Positions 18,585 to 27,647 are shown, counted from the first letter of the stretch. The stretch: DNA of 64,000 nucleotides from Sphingopyxis sp. USTB-05 (GCF_023822045.1 NZ_CP084712.1:3162001-3226000); one strand, 5' to 3'. Notes: generated by a model from the sequence alone, not told the origin. Program-made: numbers and translations.

Positions 18585-18610
18585 TACAATATATTGCGCA
18601 ATATATTGTA
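18585..18610. promoter_or_regulatory. Perfect 26-bp palindrome, likely MarR operator
   Basis: TACAATATATTGC followed directly by its exact reverse complement, centred on TTGCGCAA, lies 26 bp upstream of the S41 protease start and in the gap divergent to the VOC gene. MarR dimers bind symmetric AT-rich sites of this size, and the S41 operon's second gene is a MarR regulator. TACAAT within it could also serve as a -10. The pairing with MarR is inferred. Confidence 0.75.
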
Positions 18611-18635
18611 TAAATCGCATCACGGCAGGACAACC

Positions 18636-19955
18636 ATGAATATCCGTCACTTGTCTATAATTTTCGCTGCAACTGCCGCATCGGTTGGCTGCGCTGCCTC
18701 GGCGCAAGACGCACCTCTCACGGCGGTCGACAAGCGCGCCATAGTTGAACAACTCAGCCGGATGATCGAGGCGAACTATGCCTTCCCCGACAAAGCCAAG
18801 AGCATCGCCGCGGCGCTGCGTCACCACATTGACGCCGGCGATTATGACGCCGTGCCAGACCGGGGGGCGCTCGCGCACGAACTGACCGACGACCTGATCT
18901 CCGCCAGCAACGATCTGCATTTCTCGGTCGGTTTCGATCCGAAGTGGGTCGCCGATTATGCGGCGCGGCGGGATCCCGCGCGCGCCGCGGCGCTCCGCGA
19001 AAAGGACCGCCGCGACGAAGAGCGGCAAAATTTCGGCTTCGCCGGCCTCCGTTATCTGGACGGCAATATCGCCTATGTCGACCTGACGCATTTCGCGGAC
19101 CCCGAACTCGGCTATGACGCGGCGGCCGCGGCGATGCGCTTTATCGAGAATGGCGACGCAGTGATTTACGACCTGCGCTACAATAATGGCGGTCATCTGG
19201 AGATGGCCCAGTTGCTCGCCAGCCAGCTCTTTCCGGGCGACAAGGATCAGGAGCTGTTCGACTATGAATATACGCTCGACGGCCGCCGGGTTGAGCGTGG
19301 CCAATGGGTCCTCCCCGCACTCCCAGCCAAGCGGCTGACCGGAAAGCCCGTCTATGTTCTCACCGGTTCGACCAGCTTTTCCGCCGCCGAATGGTTCGCC
19401 TACACGCTGAAGAAGCTGGGACGTGCAACGCTGGTCGGCGAACGCACCGCAGGCGGCGCGCATCCCGTCGACCGCAAGCCCGTTGGCACCGACTTTTTCG
19501 TGCAGGTGCCGATCGGCCAGATTCGTGACCCGATCGATCGCGGCGATTTCGAGGGTCAGGGCGTCACGCCCGACCATCAGCTCCCATCGGCCGACGCCCT
19601 TGCCTTGGCGCACCGCCTCGCACTTGCCGACCTTGCCAAGGCCGATCCGGCGAAACGGGCCGATGCCGACTGGCTCGCGCCCGAACTTGCGGCGCACCCG
19701 CAGCTATCCGGCCCTGCGCTCAAGGCGATAGCGGGACGCTACGAAGGACGGCGCGTCGACCTCGTCGGCGGCAAATTGCTCTACACTTGGCGTGAACGCT
19801 TCCGCCTGGCGCTCGAACCGCTTGCCGGCGATCTGCTGGCGATCGAGGGGGTGGACGACTTCCGCTTCCGTATTGTGCGCAAAGGCGGCAAGGTCACCGC
19901 GCTCGAACGTATCGACCGCGACGGAACTACCCAGACCTATGCCCGCCTCGACTGA
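18636..19955 (+). CDS. S41-family peptidase, exported
   Basis: 439 residues from the ATG at 18636 (AGGA five bases upstream). A signal peptide (about 1-25, ending ASAQD) precedes an N-terminal helical domain and the tail-specific-protease core: VYVLTGSTSFSAAEWFAY holds the nucleophile Ser, and LVGERTAGGAHPV the conserved glycine-rich segment. There is no PDZ domain, as in IRBP-like S41 members. A C-terminal extension (from about 370) resembles a lipocalin-like strand domain. The 3' end overlaps the marR gene by 17 bp. Confidence 0.9.
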   Translation: MNIRHLSIIFAATAASVGCAASAQDAPLTAVDKRAIVEQLSRMIEANYAFPDKAKSIAAALRHHIDAGDYDAVPDRGALAHELTDDLISASNDLHFSVGFDPKWVADYAARRDPARAAALREKDRRDEERQNFGFAGLRYLDGNIAYVDLTHFADPELGYDAAAAAMRFIENGDAVIYDLRYNNGGHLEMAQLLASQLFPGDKDQELFDYEYTLDGRRVERGQWVLPALPAKRLTGKPVYVLTGSTSFSAAEWFAYTLKKLGRATLVGERTAGGAHPVDRKPVGTDFFVQVPIGQIRDPIDRGDFEGQGVTPDHQLPSADALALAHRLALADLAKADPAKRADADWLAPELAAHPQLSGPALKAIAGRYEGRRVDLVGGKLLYTWRERFRLALEPLAGDLLAIEGVDDFRFRIVRKGGKVTALERIDRDGTTQTYARLD

Positions 19956-20418
19956 CATCTCGACTGATCTCGACGACATCTCTTTCCTCGGCCGGCTCAG
20001 CGAAGCGCTGAGCCAGCAGATCGAGGAACAGACGCGGCCGCTGTTCGACGCCGCCGGGATCACGGTGCCCGTCCGCTCCTGCTCCTTGCTCACAGCATTG
20101 AACAATGCCGGCGAAGCGACGGCGGCCGAGCTGGCGCGCGCACTCGGCCAGTCGCACCAGTTGGTGATGCAGAAATGTCCTGCATTGTTGCGTCTCGGCT
20201 TCATCACCCAGCACGCCGACCCTGCGGACGCGCGGCGCAAGATCTTCCGGATCACCGACGCGGGCCGCGACCAGCTCCACCGCATCGACGCCTATAGCGC
20301 CCGGATTACCGAGGTCTATCGCACGCTTTTCGAAGAGGTTGGCGATGTTCACAGCGCCATACTGAAAGCCTTGAACGCCCTAACCAAAAAGCCCCTGACC
20401 GAACGCTTCAGCGAATAG
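19939..20418 (+). CDS. MarR-family transcriptional regulator
   Basis: 159 residues. The winged helix is recognisable in SCSLLTALNNAGEATAAELARALGQSHQLVMQKCPALLRLGFI (about 38-80), and the wing in DPADARRKIFRITDAGRDQL. Long flanking helices would dimerise. Its ATG lies 17 bp inside the S41 gene, so both are expressed together. The upstream palindrome at 18585 is the obvious candidate site for autorepression. The inducer is unknown. Confidence 0.9.
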   Translation: MPASTDISTDLDDISFLGRLSEALSQQIEEQTRPLFDAAGITVPVRSCSLLTALNNAGEATAAELARALGQSHQLVMQKCPALLRLGFITQHADPADARRKIFRITDAGRDQLHRIDAYSARITEVYRTLFEEVGDVHSAILKALNALTKKPLTERFSE

Positions 20419-20901
20419 TCATAGGGACCGGAACATCACCAGCGCGTCGACGAACCCCTCTGCCGGATGCTCAAAGGCGGCGGGCAGGCGCCCGACCACT
20501 TCGAACCCCAGCGACTGCCACAGCCCGGCCGCGCGCACATTGGTACTGACGACGAAATTGAACTGCATCGCACGAAAGCCGCGCGCCTTTGCATGCTCGA
20601 TCGAATGCAACCCCATCGCCCGCGCGATGCCGCGACCGGTTGCCCCCGCGCCGGTGACATAACCCGCGTTCGCGACATGCCCGCCGCCGCCCGTCTGGTT
20701 CGCGCGGAGATAATAGGTACCGAGGACGACGCCGCCATCCTCAGCGACGAACGCCTCCTTGTCGGCACCGAACCAATAGGCCAGCGCGTCATGCTCGGTC
20801 ATGTCGCGATCCAGCGTCAGTGTCTCGCCCGCACGGATCACGGGCGCGATGATTCCCCAGATCGCCGCAGCATCGGATTCAATTGCCGGCCGAATGATCA
20901 T
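20419..20901 (-). CDS. GNAT N-acetyltransferase
   Basis: 160 residues. IRPAIESDAAAIWGIIAPVI is the N-terminal GNAT strand and helix, and VTGAGATGRGIARAMGLHSIEHAKARGF the acetyl-CoA-binding loop (Q/RxxGxG/A variant). NVRAAGLWQSLGFEVVGRLPAAF is typical of the phosphinothricin-like subgroup. Its ATG overlaps the end of the thioesterase gene by 4 bp, placing it third in the ilvA operon. Substrate unknown. Confidence 0.9.
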   Translation of the reverse strand: MIIRPAIESDAAAIWGIIAPVIRAGETLTLDRDMTEHDALAYWFGADKEAFVAEDGGVVLGTYYLRANQTGGGGHVANAGYVTGAGATGRGIARAMGLHSIEHAKARGFRAMQFNFVVSTNVRAAGLWQSLGFEVVGRLPAAFEHPAEGFVDALVMFRSL

Positions 20902-21290
20902 CCGAGAAACGGCGCGACTATGTCATCGGTGACGCGCAGCGGCCGCCCGCTTGCCTTGTCGAGCAGCGCCCATACCGTCCGCGCCCGCACATGCACTTTC
21001 CCCTCGGCGCCCGTGAACTCCATGAAGCGATCGAACTTCGCGCCCTGCGGCTTGTCGGCGACCCACGTCCGCGCGGTCACCGTCTCACCGGGGCCGAGCG
21101 CGCGCAGATAGTCGATCTCGTGCCGCACCACGACCCAGATATACGCATCCTTGTGCGACTGCGGCGCTGCAGCGTCCCAATGCGCCGTCGCGACCTGTTG
21201 GATCCACTGGACCCAGACGGCATTGTTGACGTGGCCGAGTTCATCGATGCTCTCAGGCGTCGCCGTGAGTTCGAGCGTGAACTCCCTCAT
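20898..21290 (-). CDS. Acyl-CoA thioesterase, 4HBT hot-dog family
   Basis: 130 residues. IDELGHVNNAVWVQWIQQVATAHW carries the 4HBT active-site pattern (Asp/Glu-x-x-GHVNN). VRHEIDYLRALGPGETVTARTWV forms the central strands. It hydrolyses acyl-CoA thioesters; chain length cannot be read. It overlaps ilvA upstream and the GNAT gene downstream by 4 bp each. Confidence 0.9.
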   Translation of the reverse strand: MREFTLELTATPESIDELGHVNNAVWVQWIQQVATAHWDAAAPQSHKDAYIWVVVRHEIDYLRALGPGETVTARTWVADKPQGAKFDRFMEFTGAEGKVHVRARTVWALLDKASGRPLRVTDDIVAPFLG

Positions 21291-22537
21291 GCGAGTTCGA
21301 CGGTGGTCACCATATAGCCCGCATCGCGGAGCGCCGCGACGAGGCTGTCGAGATGCTCACGGTCGCGCGCTTCACACTCGATGTCGGTGATCAGGCCCTT
21401 GGCGGGCAGCGTCGTGAAGATGCGCTGGTGATAGATTTCGATGATGTTGACCTGCTTCTCATCGAACAGCTTCATCACCTTGAACAAAGCGCCCGGACGA
21501 TCCTGCAAGCGGATGCGCAGGCGCGCGATGCGGCCCGAGCGGGCGAGATCGCGCAGCAGCACGTTCGCGAGCAGTCGCGTATCGATATTGCCGCCGGTCA
21601 GCACCAGCCCGACCTTGCGTCCGGCGAACTCCTCGGGATGCGCGAGCATCGCAGCGAGCCCCGCTGCGCCCGCGCCTTCGACCACGGTCTTTTCGATCTG
21701 CAGCAGCAGGCTCACCGCGCGCTCCAGATGCCGCTCGGCGACAAGAACGATATCATCGTTGAGTTCGGAGACGAGCCGCCGCGTATAGCTGCCCGGCTCC
21801 TTCACCGCGATGCCTTCGGCCAGCGTGTCGCCCTCGCACGCCATGTCGACGCCGTTGAGTTCGGCATACATCGACGGATAAAGCTCGGCCTGCACGCCGA
21901 TCAAACGCATGTCATTCTTGATCCCGCGCGCCGCGGTACCCATGCCCGCGAGCAACCCGCCGCCGCCGATCGGAACAATGAGGGTGTCCAGTTCGGGCAC
22001 ATCTTCGAGCATTTCGAGCGCCACTGTCCCCTGCCCAGCCGCAACGTGGGGATGGTCGAAGGGATGAACGAAAGTCAGTCCGCGCTCGACTTCAAGCAGC
22101 CTTGCATGCGCATAGGCGTCGTCAAAGGTCTCGCCATGGAGCACGATCGTCGCGCCATGGCTCGCAGTCTGCGAGACCTTCACCTGCGGGGTCGTGCTCG
22201 GCATGACGATCGTGACCGGCACGCCGAGGCGCTTGCCATGATAGGCGAGGCCTTGCGCATGATTGCCTGCCGACGCCGCGATCGCGCCGCGCGCCTTCGC
22301 TTCGTCGCTGAGGAGGAGCAGCGCGTTCAATGCGCCGCGTTCCTTGTAGGCGGCGGTGAACTGGAGATTCTCGAACTTCAGCCACACCTCGGCGCCGACC
22401 AGTTCGGACAGCGTCTGCGAATGCAGCGTCGGTGTCCGCACGACCGCGCCGTTAATTCGCCCGGCCGCCGCGCGCACATCGTCCAATGTGATCGCCGGAA
22501 GATCGGCGGCGGAGGTCAGCGTGAGTTGATCTGTCAT
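21287..22537 (-). CDS. ilvA: Threonine ammonia-lyase (biosynthetic type, with ACT domain)
   Basis: 416 residues. PLP-dependent deamination of threonine to 2-oxobutanoate for isoleucine synthesis. The Schiff-base lysine is in FTAAYKERGALNAL, the PLP phosphate loop is VPIGGGGLLAGMG, and SAGNHAQGLAYHG is conserved. The C-terminal region (about 335-416, IRLQDRPGALFKVMKLFDEKQVNIIEI) is a single ACT-like domain. The 416-residue length with one ACT matches the shorter form, which can also resemble catabolic enzymes. It is first of three overlapping genes. Confidence 0.92.
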   Translation of the reverse strand: MTDQLTLTSAADLPAITLDDVRAAAGRINGAVVRTPTLHSQTLSELVGAEVWLKFENLQFTAAYKERGALNALLLLSDEAKARGAIAASAGNHAQGLAYHGKRLGVPVTIVMPSTTPQVKVSQTASHGATIVLHGETFDDAYAHARLLEVERGLTFVHPFDHPHVAAGQGTVALEMLEDVPELDTLIVPIGGGGLLAGMGTAARGIKNDMRLIGVQAELYPSMYAELNGVDMACEGDTLAEGIAVKEPGSYTRRLVSELNDDIVLVAERHLERAVSLLLQIEKTVVEGAGAAGLAAMLAHPEEFAGRKVGLVLTGGNIDTRLLANVLLRDLARSGRIARLRIRLQDRPGALFKVMKLFDEKQVNIIEIYHQRIFTTLPAKGLITDIECEARDREHLDSLVAALRDAGYMVTTVELA

Positions 22538-22595
22538 AGCGGAAGCGCCCTAGCCTATCTGGCGCGCCGCGCAAACTATGCTTATGGACTCGGCC

Positions 22596-23474
22596 ATGAG
22601 CGAACAAAAATTGCGCATCAGCTTCATCGGCACCGGCGTCATGGGCGGACCGATGGCGGGGCACCTCGTCAAGGCGGGGCACGCCCTCACCGTCTATAAC
22701 CGCACGCGCGCCAAGGCCGACGCCTGGGTCGCGCAGCACGGCGGCACCGCGGCCGCGACGCCGGCTGAGGCGGCGCGCGATGCCGATGTCGTCCTGACCT
22801 GCGTCGGCAACGACGATGATCTGGCACAAGTCACGCTCGGCCGCGACGGCGCGTTCAAGGCGATGCGAAAGGGCGCGCTGTTCGTCGACCATACGACCGT
22901 CTCGGCGCGCATCGCCCGCCAGCTTTCGGTCGAAGCCGACGGGCTCGGTCTGCTATGCGTCGACGCCCCCGTTTCGGGCGGCGAAGCCGGGGCACAGAAT
23001 GGCACGCTTTCGATCATGTGCGGCGGAACGAAGGAAGCCTTCTCGGCCGCCGAACCGGTGATGCAGGCCTATGCCGCGCGTATGGTCCATATCGGCGGCC
23101 CCGGCGCGGGGCAGACGACGAAGATGGTCAACCAGATCGCGATCGCCGGCGTGATCGAGGGGCTATCCGAAGCGCTTCGTTTCGCGCAGGCGTCGAAACT
23201 CGACACCGACAAGGTGTTCGAGGCAGTCTCGGGCGGCGCGGCGGCAAGCTGGCAGATGCTCAACCGCTGGGGCACAATGGCCAAGGATGAATTCGACTTC
23301 GGCTTTGCCGTCGACTGGATGCGCAAGGATCTGGGCCTCGCGCTCGACGAAGCGCGGGTCAACGGCGCAACCTTGCCGGTCGCCAGCCTGGTCGACCAAT
23401 TTTACGCCGACGTCCAAAAAGCCGGCGGCGGGCGAAAGGATACGAGTTCGCTCGTGACGAGGTTGCCGAAGTGA
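22596..23474 (+). CDS. NAD(P)-dependent oxidoreductase, 3-hydroxyisobutyrate dehydrogenase family
   Basis: 292 residues from the ATG giving MSEQKLRISFIGTGVMGGPM; an ATG six codons upstream is possible. The Rossmann motif GTGVMGGPM, substrate-binding DAPVSGGEAGAQNGTLSIMCGG, and catalytic Lys in GPGAGQTTKMVNQI identify the beta-hydroxyacid dehydrogenase family. Candidates are 3-hydroxyisobutyrate or tartronate semialdehyde. Its TGA overlaps the GTG start of the next gene, beginning a three-gene set. Confidence 0.92.
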   Translation: MSEQKLRISFIGTGVMGGPMAGHLVKAGHALTVYNRTRAKADAWVAQHGGTAAATPAEAARDADVVLTCVGNDDDLAQVTLGRDGAFKAMRKGALFVDHTTVSARIARQLSVEADGLGLLCVDAPVSGGEAGAQNGTLSIMCGGTKEAFSAAEPVMQAYAARMVHIGGPGAGQTTKMVNQIAIAGVIEGLSEALRFAQASKLDTDKVFEAVSGGAAASWQMLNRWGTMAKDEFDFGFAVDWMRKDLGLALDEARVNGATLPVASLVDQFYADVQKAGGGRKDTSSLVTRLPK

Positions 23475-25132
23475 AGCGCCTCCTTCTGACCGCGCTGGCC
23501 GTCACCCTCGCGGCGCCCGCGCACGCCGATACACTCGTCGATAATGTCAACGGCATCACGCTCGACAAGGACGGCAAGCTCGTCCGCTTTACCGGCCTCG
23601 TCATCGACACGCAGGGCAAGGTGAAGCAGTTGCTCGACCGCAAGGACAAGCGGCCCGAACGCCCCGATTTCAAGGAAGACGGCAAGGGCCGCACGCTCAT
23701 TCCCGGCCTGATCGACGCGCATGGTCATGTCATGGGGCTGGGCTTCCAGCTCATGCTGCTCGACCTGTCGAACACGAACAGTCTCGCCGAAGCGCAGGCG
23801 GCGATCCGCAAATATGCCGCCGAAAATCCCGAAATGCCGTGGATCATCGGGTCGGGATGGAATCAGGAAAAATGGGGTCTCGGCCGCTTCCCGTCCGCGG
23901 CCGACCTCGACGCCGCGGTGCCGAACCGCCCCGTCTGGCTCGAACGCGTCGACGGCCACGCCGGCTGGGCGAATACAGCGGCGATGACGGCCGCAAAGAT
24001 CACCCCGGCGAGCAAGTCGCCCGAGGGCGGCCGTATCGAAATCGAGGGCGGCAAGCCGAGCGGCGTTTTCATCGACGCCGCCATGAGCCTCGTGGACAGC
24101 GCCAAGCCCAAACCGCTCGCGCGCGACCTCGACCGTGCGCTGTACCTCGCGCAGCAGAAATTGCTCGAACAGGGCATCACGACGATCGCCGACATGGGCA
24201 CCAGCATCGCCGACTGGCAGGCGTATCGCCGCGCGGGCGACAAGAAGCAGCTTTCGGTTCGGATTCTGAGCTATGGCGGTGACATCGACAATATGGCGAT
24301 CATCGCCGGATCCGAACCTACGCCCTGGCTGTACGACGACCACCTCCGCATGGTCGGGGTGAAACTCTATCTCGACGGCGCGTTGGGTTCGCGCGGTGCG
24401 TGGTTGAAGGCGCCGTACAGCGATGCACCGGGACAGAAGGGCCTGCCGCTCCTCACCCCCGCACAGCTTCGCAACAAGATGGTGCGCGCGTCGATGGACA
24501 AGTTCCAGGTTGCGATCCATGCGATCGGCGACGCCGCGAATGCCGAGGCGCTCGCCGCCATCGGCGACCTCACCGCCGACCTTCCCGGCGAGCGCCGCTG
24601 GCGCATCGAACATGCGCAGATCATCGACCCCGTCGACATTCCTCGCTTCGCAGAGCTGAAAGTCATCGCGTCGATGCAGCCCGTCCACCAAACGAGCGAC
24701 CGCGTGATGGCCGAGGCGCGCCTTGGCCCCGACCGCCTCAAGGGCGCCTATGCCTGGCGCAGCCTCGAAAAGGCGGGCGTCCGCCTCGCCTTCGGGTCCG
24801 ACGTGCCCGTCGAAAGCGCCAATCCCTTCCCCGGCATCGCCGCCGCAATCTCGCGCACCGATGCCAAGGGCGAGCCGTTCGGTGGCTGGCGCCCCGAGGA
24901 AATCGTGACGCGCGAAACCGCGCTCGACGGCTTTACGCGCACCGCCGCCTTTGCCGGTTTCGCCGAGGACCGCATTGGCACGCTGATGCCCGGAATGCGC
25001 GCCGACTTCCTGCTTATCGACGCCGACCCGATGCTCGCCAGCCCCGACGAGATCCGTCGCATGACCCCGCTTGAAACCTGGATCGGCGGCTATCGTTATT
25101 ACAAGAAAGAGGCTTCATCGGGTGGCCGATAA
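23471..25132 (+). CDS. YtcJ-like amidohydrolase, exported
   Basis: 553 residues beginning with GTG (23471), which overlaps the upstream TGA. A signal peptide (MKRLLLTALAVTLAAPAHA) precedes an amidohydrolase_3 domain: LIPGLIDAHGHVMGLG carries the HxH metal ligands, and VAIHAIGDAANAEAL, RIEHAQIIDP and LAFGSDVPVESANP the later His and Asp ligands. MRADFLLIDADPM is the typical C-terminal strand. YtcJ-like enzymes act on unknown amides or cyclic imides. A periplasmic location next to a Tat-type flavoprotein suggests joint handling of a nitrogenous substrate, which is inference. Confidence 0.9.
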   Translation: MKRLLLTALAVTLAAPAHADTLVDNVNGITLDKDGKLVRFTGLVIDTQGKVKQLLDRKDKRPERPDFKEDGKGRTLIPGLIDAHGHVMGLGFQLMLLDLSNTNSLAEAQAAIRKYAAENPEMPWIIGSGWNQEKWGLGRFPSAADLDAAVPNRPVWLERVDGHAGWANTAAMTAAKITPASKSPEGGRIEIEGGKPSGVFIDAAMSLVDSAKPKPLARDLDRALYLAQQKLLEQGITTIADMGTSIADWQAYRRAGDKKQLSVRILSYGGDIDNMAIIAGSEPTPWLYDDHLRMVGVKLYLDGALGSRGAWLKAPYSDAPGQKGLPLLTPAQLRNKMVRASMDKFQVAIHAIGDAANAEALAAIGDLTADLPGERRWRIEHAQIIDPVDIPRFAELKVIASMQPVHQTSDRVMAEARLGPDRLKGAYAWRSLEKAGVRLAFGSDVPVESANPFPGIAAAISRTDAKGEPFGGWRPEEIVTRETALDGFTRTAAFAGFAEDRIGTLMPGMRADFLLIDADPMLASPDEIRRMTPLETWIGGYRYYKKEASSGGR

Positions 25133-26393
25133 CAGTCCCTCGCGTCGCGCGCTCCTGACTGGCCTTGCCGCGCTGCCCGTTGCGGCGGCGGCCTCCGCCG
25201 CGGCCGAAAGCAAGGAACGCAAGCCCAAGAAGCGAAAACCCGCCAAGCCGAGGGTCCAGCATGTCGATGTCGCGATCATCGGCGCTGGCGTGTTCGGCGC
25301 ATGGACCGCATGGCATTTGCTGCGCGCGGGCAAGACGGTGCGGCTGTTCGACGCCTATGGCGCGGGCCACGCACGCGCATCGTCGGGGGGCGAAAGCCGC
25401 GTTATCCGCATGGGCTATGGCGCCGACACCATCTATTCGGAGATGGCGCGCGACTCGCTCAAATATTGGAAAGACCTCTCGGACAGCGCGAGCGCGCCGA
25501 TCTTCCACAACACCGGTGTGCTCTGGTTCGCGCCGCAAGGGGACGCCTACACCGCGCAGTCGCTCGCCTGGCTGCAGGCGAACCGCGTCGGGCACGAACA
25601 TGGCGACGTAAGCTGGCTCCAGAATAAATATCGCCAGATCCAATTCTATCAGGGCGAGACCGGGATTCTCGAAACCGAGGCCGGCGCGCTCATCGCCGCT
25701 CGCGGGGTGCAGGAGTTGATCGCCGACGCCCAGATCGAGGTCGAGCGCGTCGTCATGCCCGCGCCGCTCTTTTCGAAAAAGACGAAGCGCCACACGCTGC
25801 CCGACGGCGGCACTGCCGACCATCTCGTCTATGCCGCAGGCCCGTGGATCGCCGAACTTTTCCCGCAGCAGTTGATGAACAAGATCGTCGCGACGCGGCA
25901 GGAGGTCTATCATTTCGGCGCGCCGCAGGGCGATACGCGCTTTGCACCGCCCGAACTGCCGGTGTGGGCCGACTTCAACAACGGCCGCATCGTCTATGGC
26001 GTCCCCGATCTCGAAGGCACAGGGTTCAAGATCGCGATCGACGTCCATGGCCCGACGGTCGATCCCGACACCATGGAACGCCAGCTTTCGCCTGCGGGTA
26101 TAGCCGAGGCACGCACCTATATGCAGCGTCGCTTCCCCGGCCTGGCGTCGGCGCCGCTGCTCGGCGGACGCGTCTGCCAATATGAGAATAGCTCTAACGG
26201 CGATTATCTGATCGATCGCTTTCCTGGGCAGGAGCATGTCTGGCTCGTCGGCGGCGGATCGGGCCACGGGTTCAAGAACGGCCCCGCGGTCGGCAAGCGC
26301 ATCGCCGCGCATATCCTCGACGCCAGCCTCGCAATCGAACCGCGCTTCAGCTTCGCGACCAAGGGGACGGTGGCGGCGCGGACGGTTTTCTAG
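25122..26393 (+). CDS. FAD-dependent oxidoreductase (DAO family) with twin-arginine signal
   Basis: 423 residues from a GTG at 25122 overlapping the previous gene by 11 bp. The N-terminus SPSRRALLTGLAALPVAAAASA is a Tat signal. VDVAIIGAGVFGAWTAWHLLRAGKTVRLFDA is the GxGxxG FAD-binding fold, and GESRVIRMGYG and WLVGGGSGHGFKNGPAVG resemble sarcosine/N-methyl-tryptophan oxidase relatives. Tat export would mean FAD is bound before transport. Substrate unknown; an amine or N-methyl amino acid is likely by family. Confidence 0.87.
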   Translation: MADNSPSRRALLTGLAALPVAAAASAAAESKERKPKKRKPAKPRVQHVDVAIIGAGVFGAWTAWHLLRAGKTVRLFDAYGAGHARASSGGESRVIRMGYGADTIYSEMARDSLKYWKDLSDSASAPIFHNTGVLWFAPQGDAYTAQSLAWLQANRVGHEHGDVSWLQNKYRQIQFYQGETGILETEAGALIAARGVQELIADAQIEVERVVMPAPLFSKKTKRHTLPDGGTADHLVYAAGPWIAELFPQQLMNKIVATRQEVYHFGAPQGDTRFAPPELPVWADFNNGRIVYGVPDLEGTGFKIAIDVHGPTVDPDTMERQLSPAGIAEARTYMQRRFPGLASAPLLGGRVCQYENSSNGDYLIDRFPGQEHVWLVGGGSGHGFKNGPAVGKRIAAHILDASLAIEPRFSFATKGTVAARTVF

Positions 26394-26396
26394 ATT

Positions 26397-26472
26397 CGTC
26401 ATTGCGAGCGTAGCGAAGCAATCCAGAGTTGCGCAAACCGCTCTGGATTGCTTCGCTACGCTCGCAATGACG
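26397..26472. repeat. Palindromic repeat, family A: perfect 32-bp arms
   Basis: The left arm begins CGTCATTGCGAGCGTAGCGA and ends CAATCCAGAG; the right arm (26441-26472) is its exact reverse complement, with a 12-base loop. Copies lie at 27648 and 35853. The perfect arms could form a long hairpin in the transcript between the flavoprotein and the FMN oxidase gene. Confidence 0.93.
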
Positions 26473-26491
26473 GGATAAAAGCAGGGCACGC

Positions 26492-27640
26492 ATGAAACTC
26501 ACCGACTGTCACAATATCGACGACTTCCGCGCACTCGCAAAGCGGCGCCTGCCTTGGCCCGTGTTCGACTATATCGATGGCGCCGCCGATGACGAGGTCA
26601 CGCGCCGCCGCAACCGCGCCGCTTTCGACGATTGCGACCTCATCCCGCGCGTCCTAGCCGGTGTCGAAAGCGTCGACATGCGAACGACGCTGTTCGGGCG
26701 CGAGATGGCGATGCCGCTTTTCCTGTCCCCGACCGCGCTCCAGCGCCTCTTCCACTGGCAGGGCGAGCGCGCCGTGCTCCGCGCCGCCGCGAACGCCGGC
26801 ACCGTCGCAGGCATATCGAGCCTCGCGACGATCAGCCTTGCCGAGGCGGGCGCGCTCACCGACGGCCCCAAGCTTTTCCAGCTCTACGTCCACCACGACG
26901 AAGGCCTAAATCAGGCGATGCTCGACGCCGCGCGCGACGCGAAGTTCGACGCCGTCGCGCTCACGGTGGATACGATCGTCGGCGGCAATCGCGAACGCTG
27001 CCTGCGCTCCGGCTTCACCTCGCCACCGCGTTTCACCGCCGGCAACATGCTGAGCTACGCCGCCAAGCCGGGCTGGGGCCTCAACTATGTCCTCCGCGAA
27101 AAATTCAGCCTGCCCAATCTTGCGACGCACGTGTCGGAAGGATCCAGCGTCCCCAAATCGGTCGCCGAATATTTCACCTCGATGCTCGACCAAAGCCTCG
27201 ATTGGAACCGCGCCGAGGCCATCCGCAAGAAATGGGACGGGCCCTTCTGCCTGAAGGGCATCGTCGCGGTCGAGGATGCGAAGCGCGCCGCGGAGATCGG
27301 CGCCACCGCAATCATGGTCTCCAACCACGGCGGCCGCCAGCTCGACGGCAGCATTTCGCCCTTCGATGCGCTCGCCGAGATCGTGGATGCGGTCGGCGAT
27401 AAGGTCGAGGTGATCTGTGACGGCGGCATCACCCGCGGCACGCATGTGTTGAAAGCGCTATCGGTCGGGGCGAAGGCCTGTTCGGGCGGCCGCCTCTACC
27501 TCTATGCGCTGGCTGCCGCGGGCGAGGATGGCGTCACGCGTGCGATCGCCTTGCTCCGCGCCGAAATGGAGCGCGGAATGAAATTGATGGGGGCCAAGGC
27601 CCTGTCGGATCTCGGCCCCCAAAATCTGCGCTGGCGGTAG
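26492..27640 (+). CDS. FMN-dependent alpha-hydroxy-acid oxidase/dehydrogenase (LldD-like)
   Basis: 382 residues. FDYIDGAADDEVTRRRNRAAFD, LSPTALQRLFHWQGE, LALTVDT-like VALTVDTIVGGNRERC, and the active-site signature VSNHGGRQLDGSISPFDAL (catalytic His and Arg) identify the family; CDGGITRGTHVLKALSVGAKA binds the FMN phosphate. L-lactate dehydrogenase (LldD) is the most likely activity, with mandelate or glycolate as alternatives. It stands between two copies of the family-A repeat, so it is probably transcribed on its own. Confidence 0.93.
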   Translation: MKLTDCHNIDDFRALAKRRLPWPVFDYIDGAADDEVTRRRNRAAFDDCDLIPRVLAGVESVDMRTTLFGREMAMPLFLSPTALQRLFHWQGERAVLRAAANAGTVAGISSLATISLAEAGALTDGPKLFQLYVHHDEGLNQAMLDAARDAKFDAVALTVDTIVGGNRERCLRSGFTSPPRFTAGNMLSYAAKPGWGLNYVLREKFSLPNLATHVSEGSSVPKSVAEYFTSMLDQSLDWNRAEAIRKKWDGPFCLKGIVAVEDAKRAAEIGATAIMVSNHGGRQLDGSISPFDALAEIVDAVGDKVEVICDGGITRGTHVLKALSVGAKACSGGRLYLYALAAAGEDGVTRAIALLRAEMERGMKLMGAKALSDLGPQNLRWR

Positions 27641-27647
27641 ACGATAT

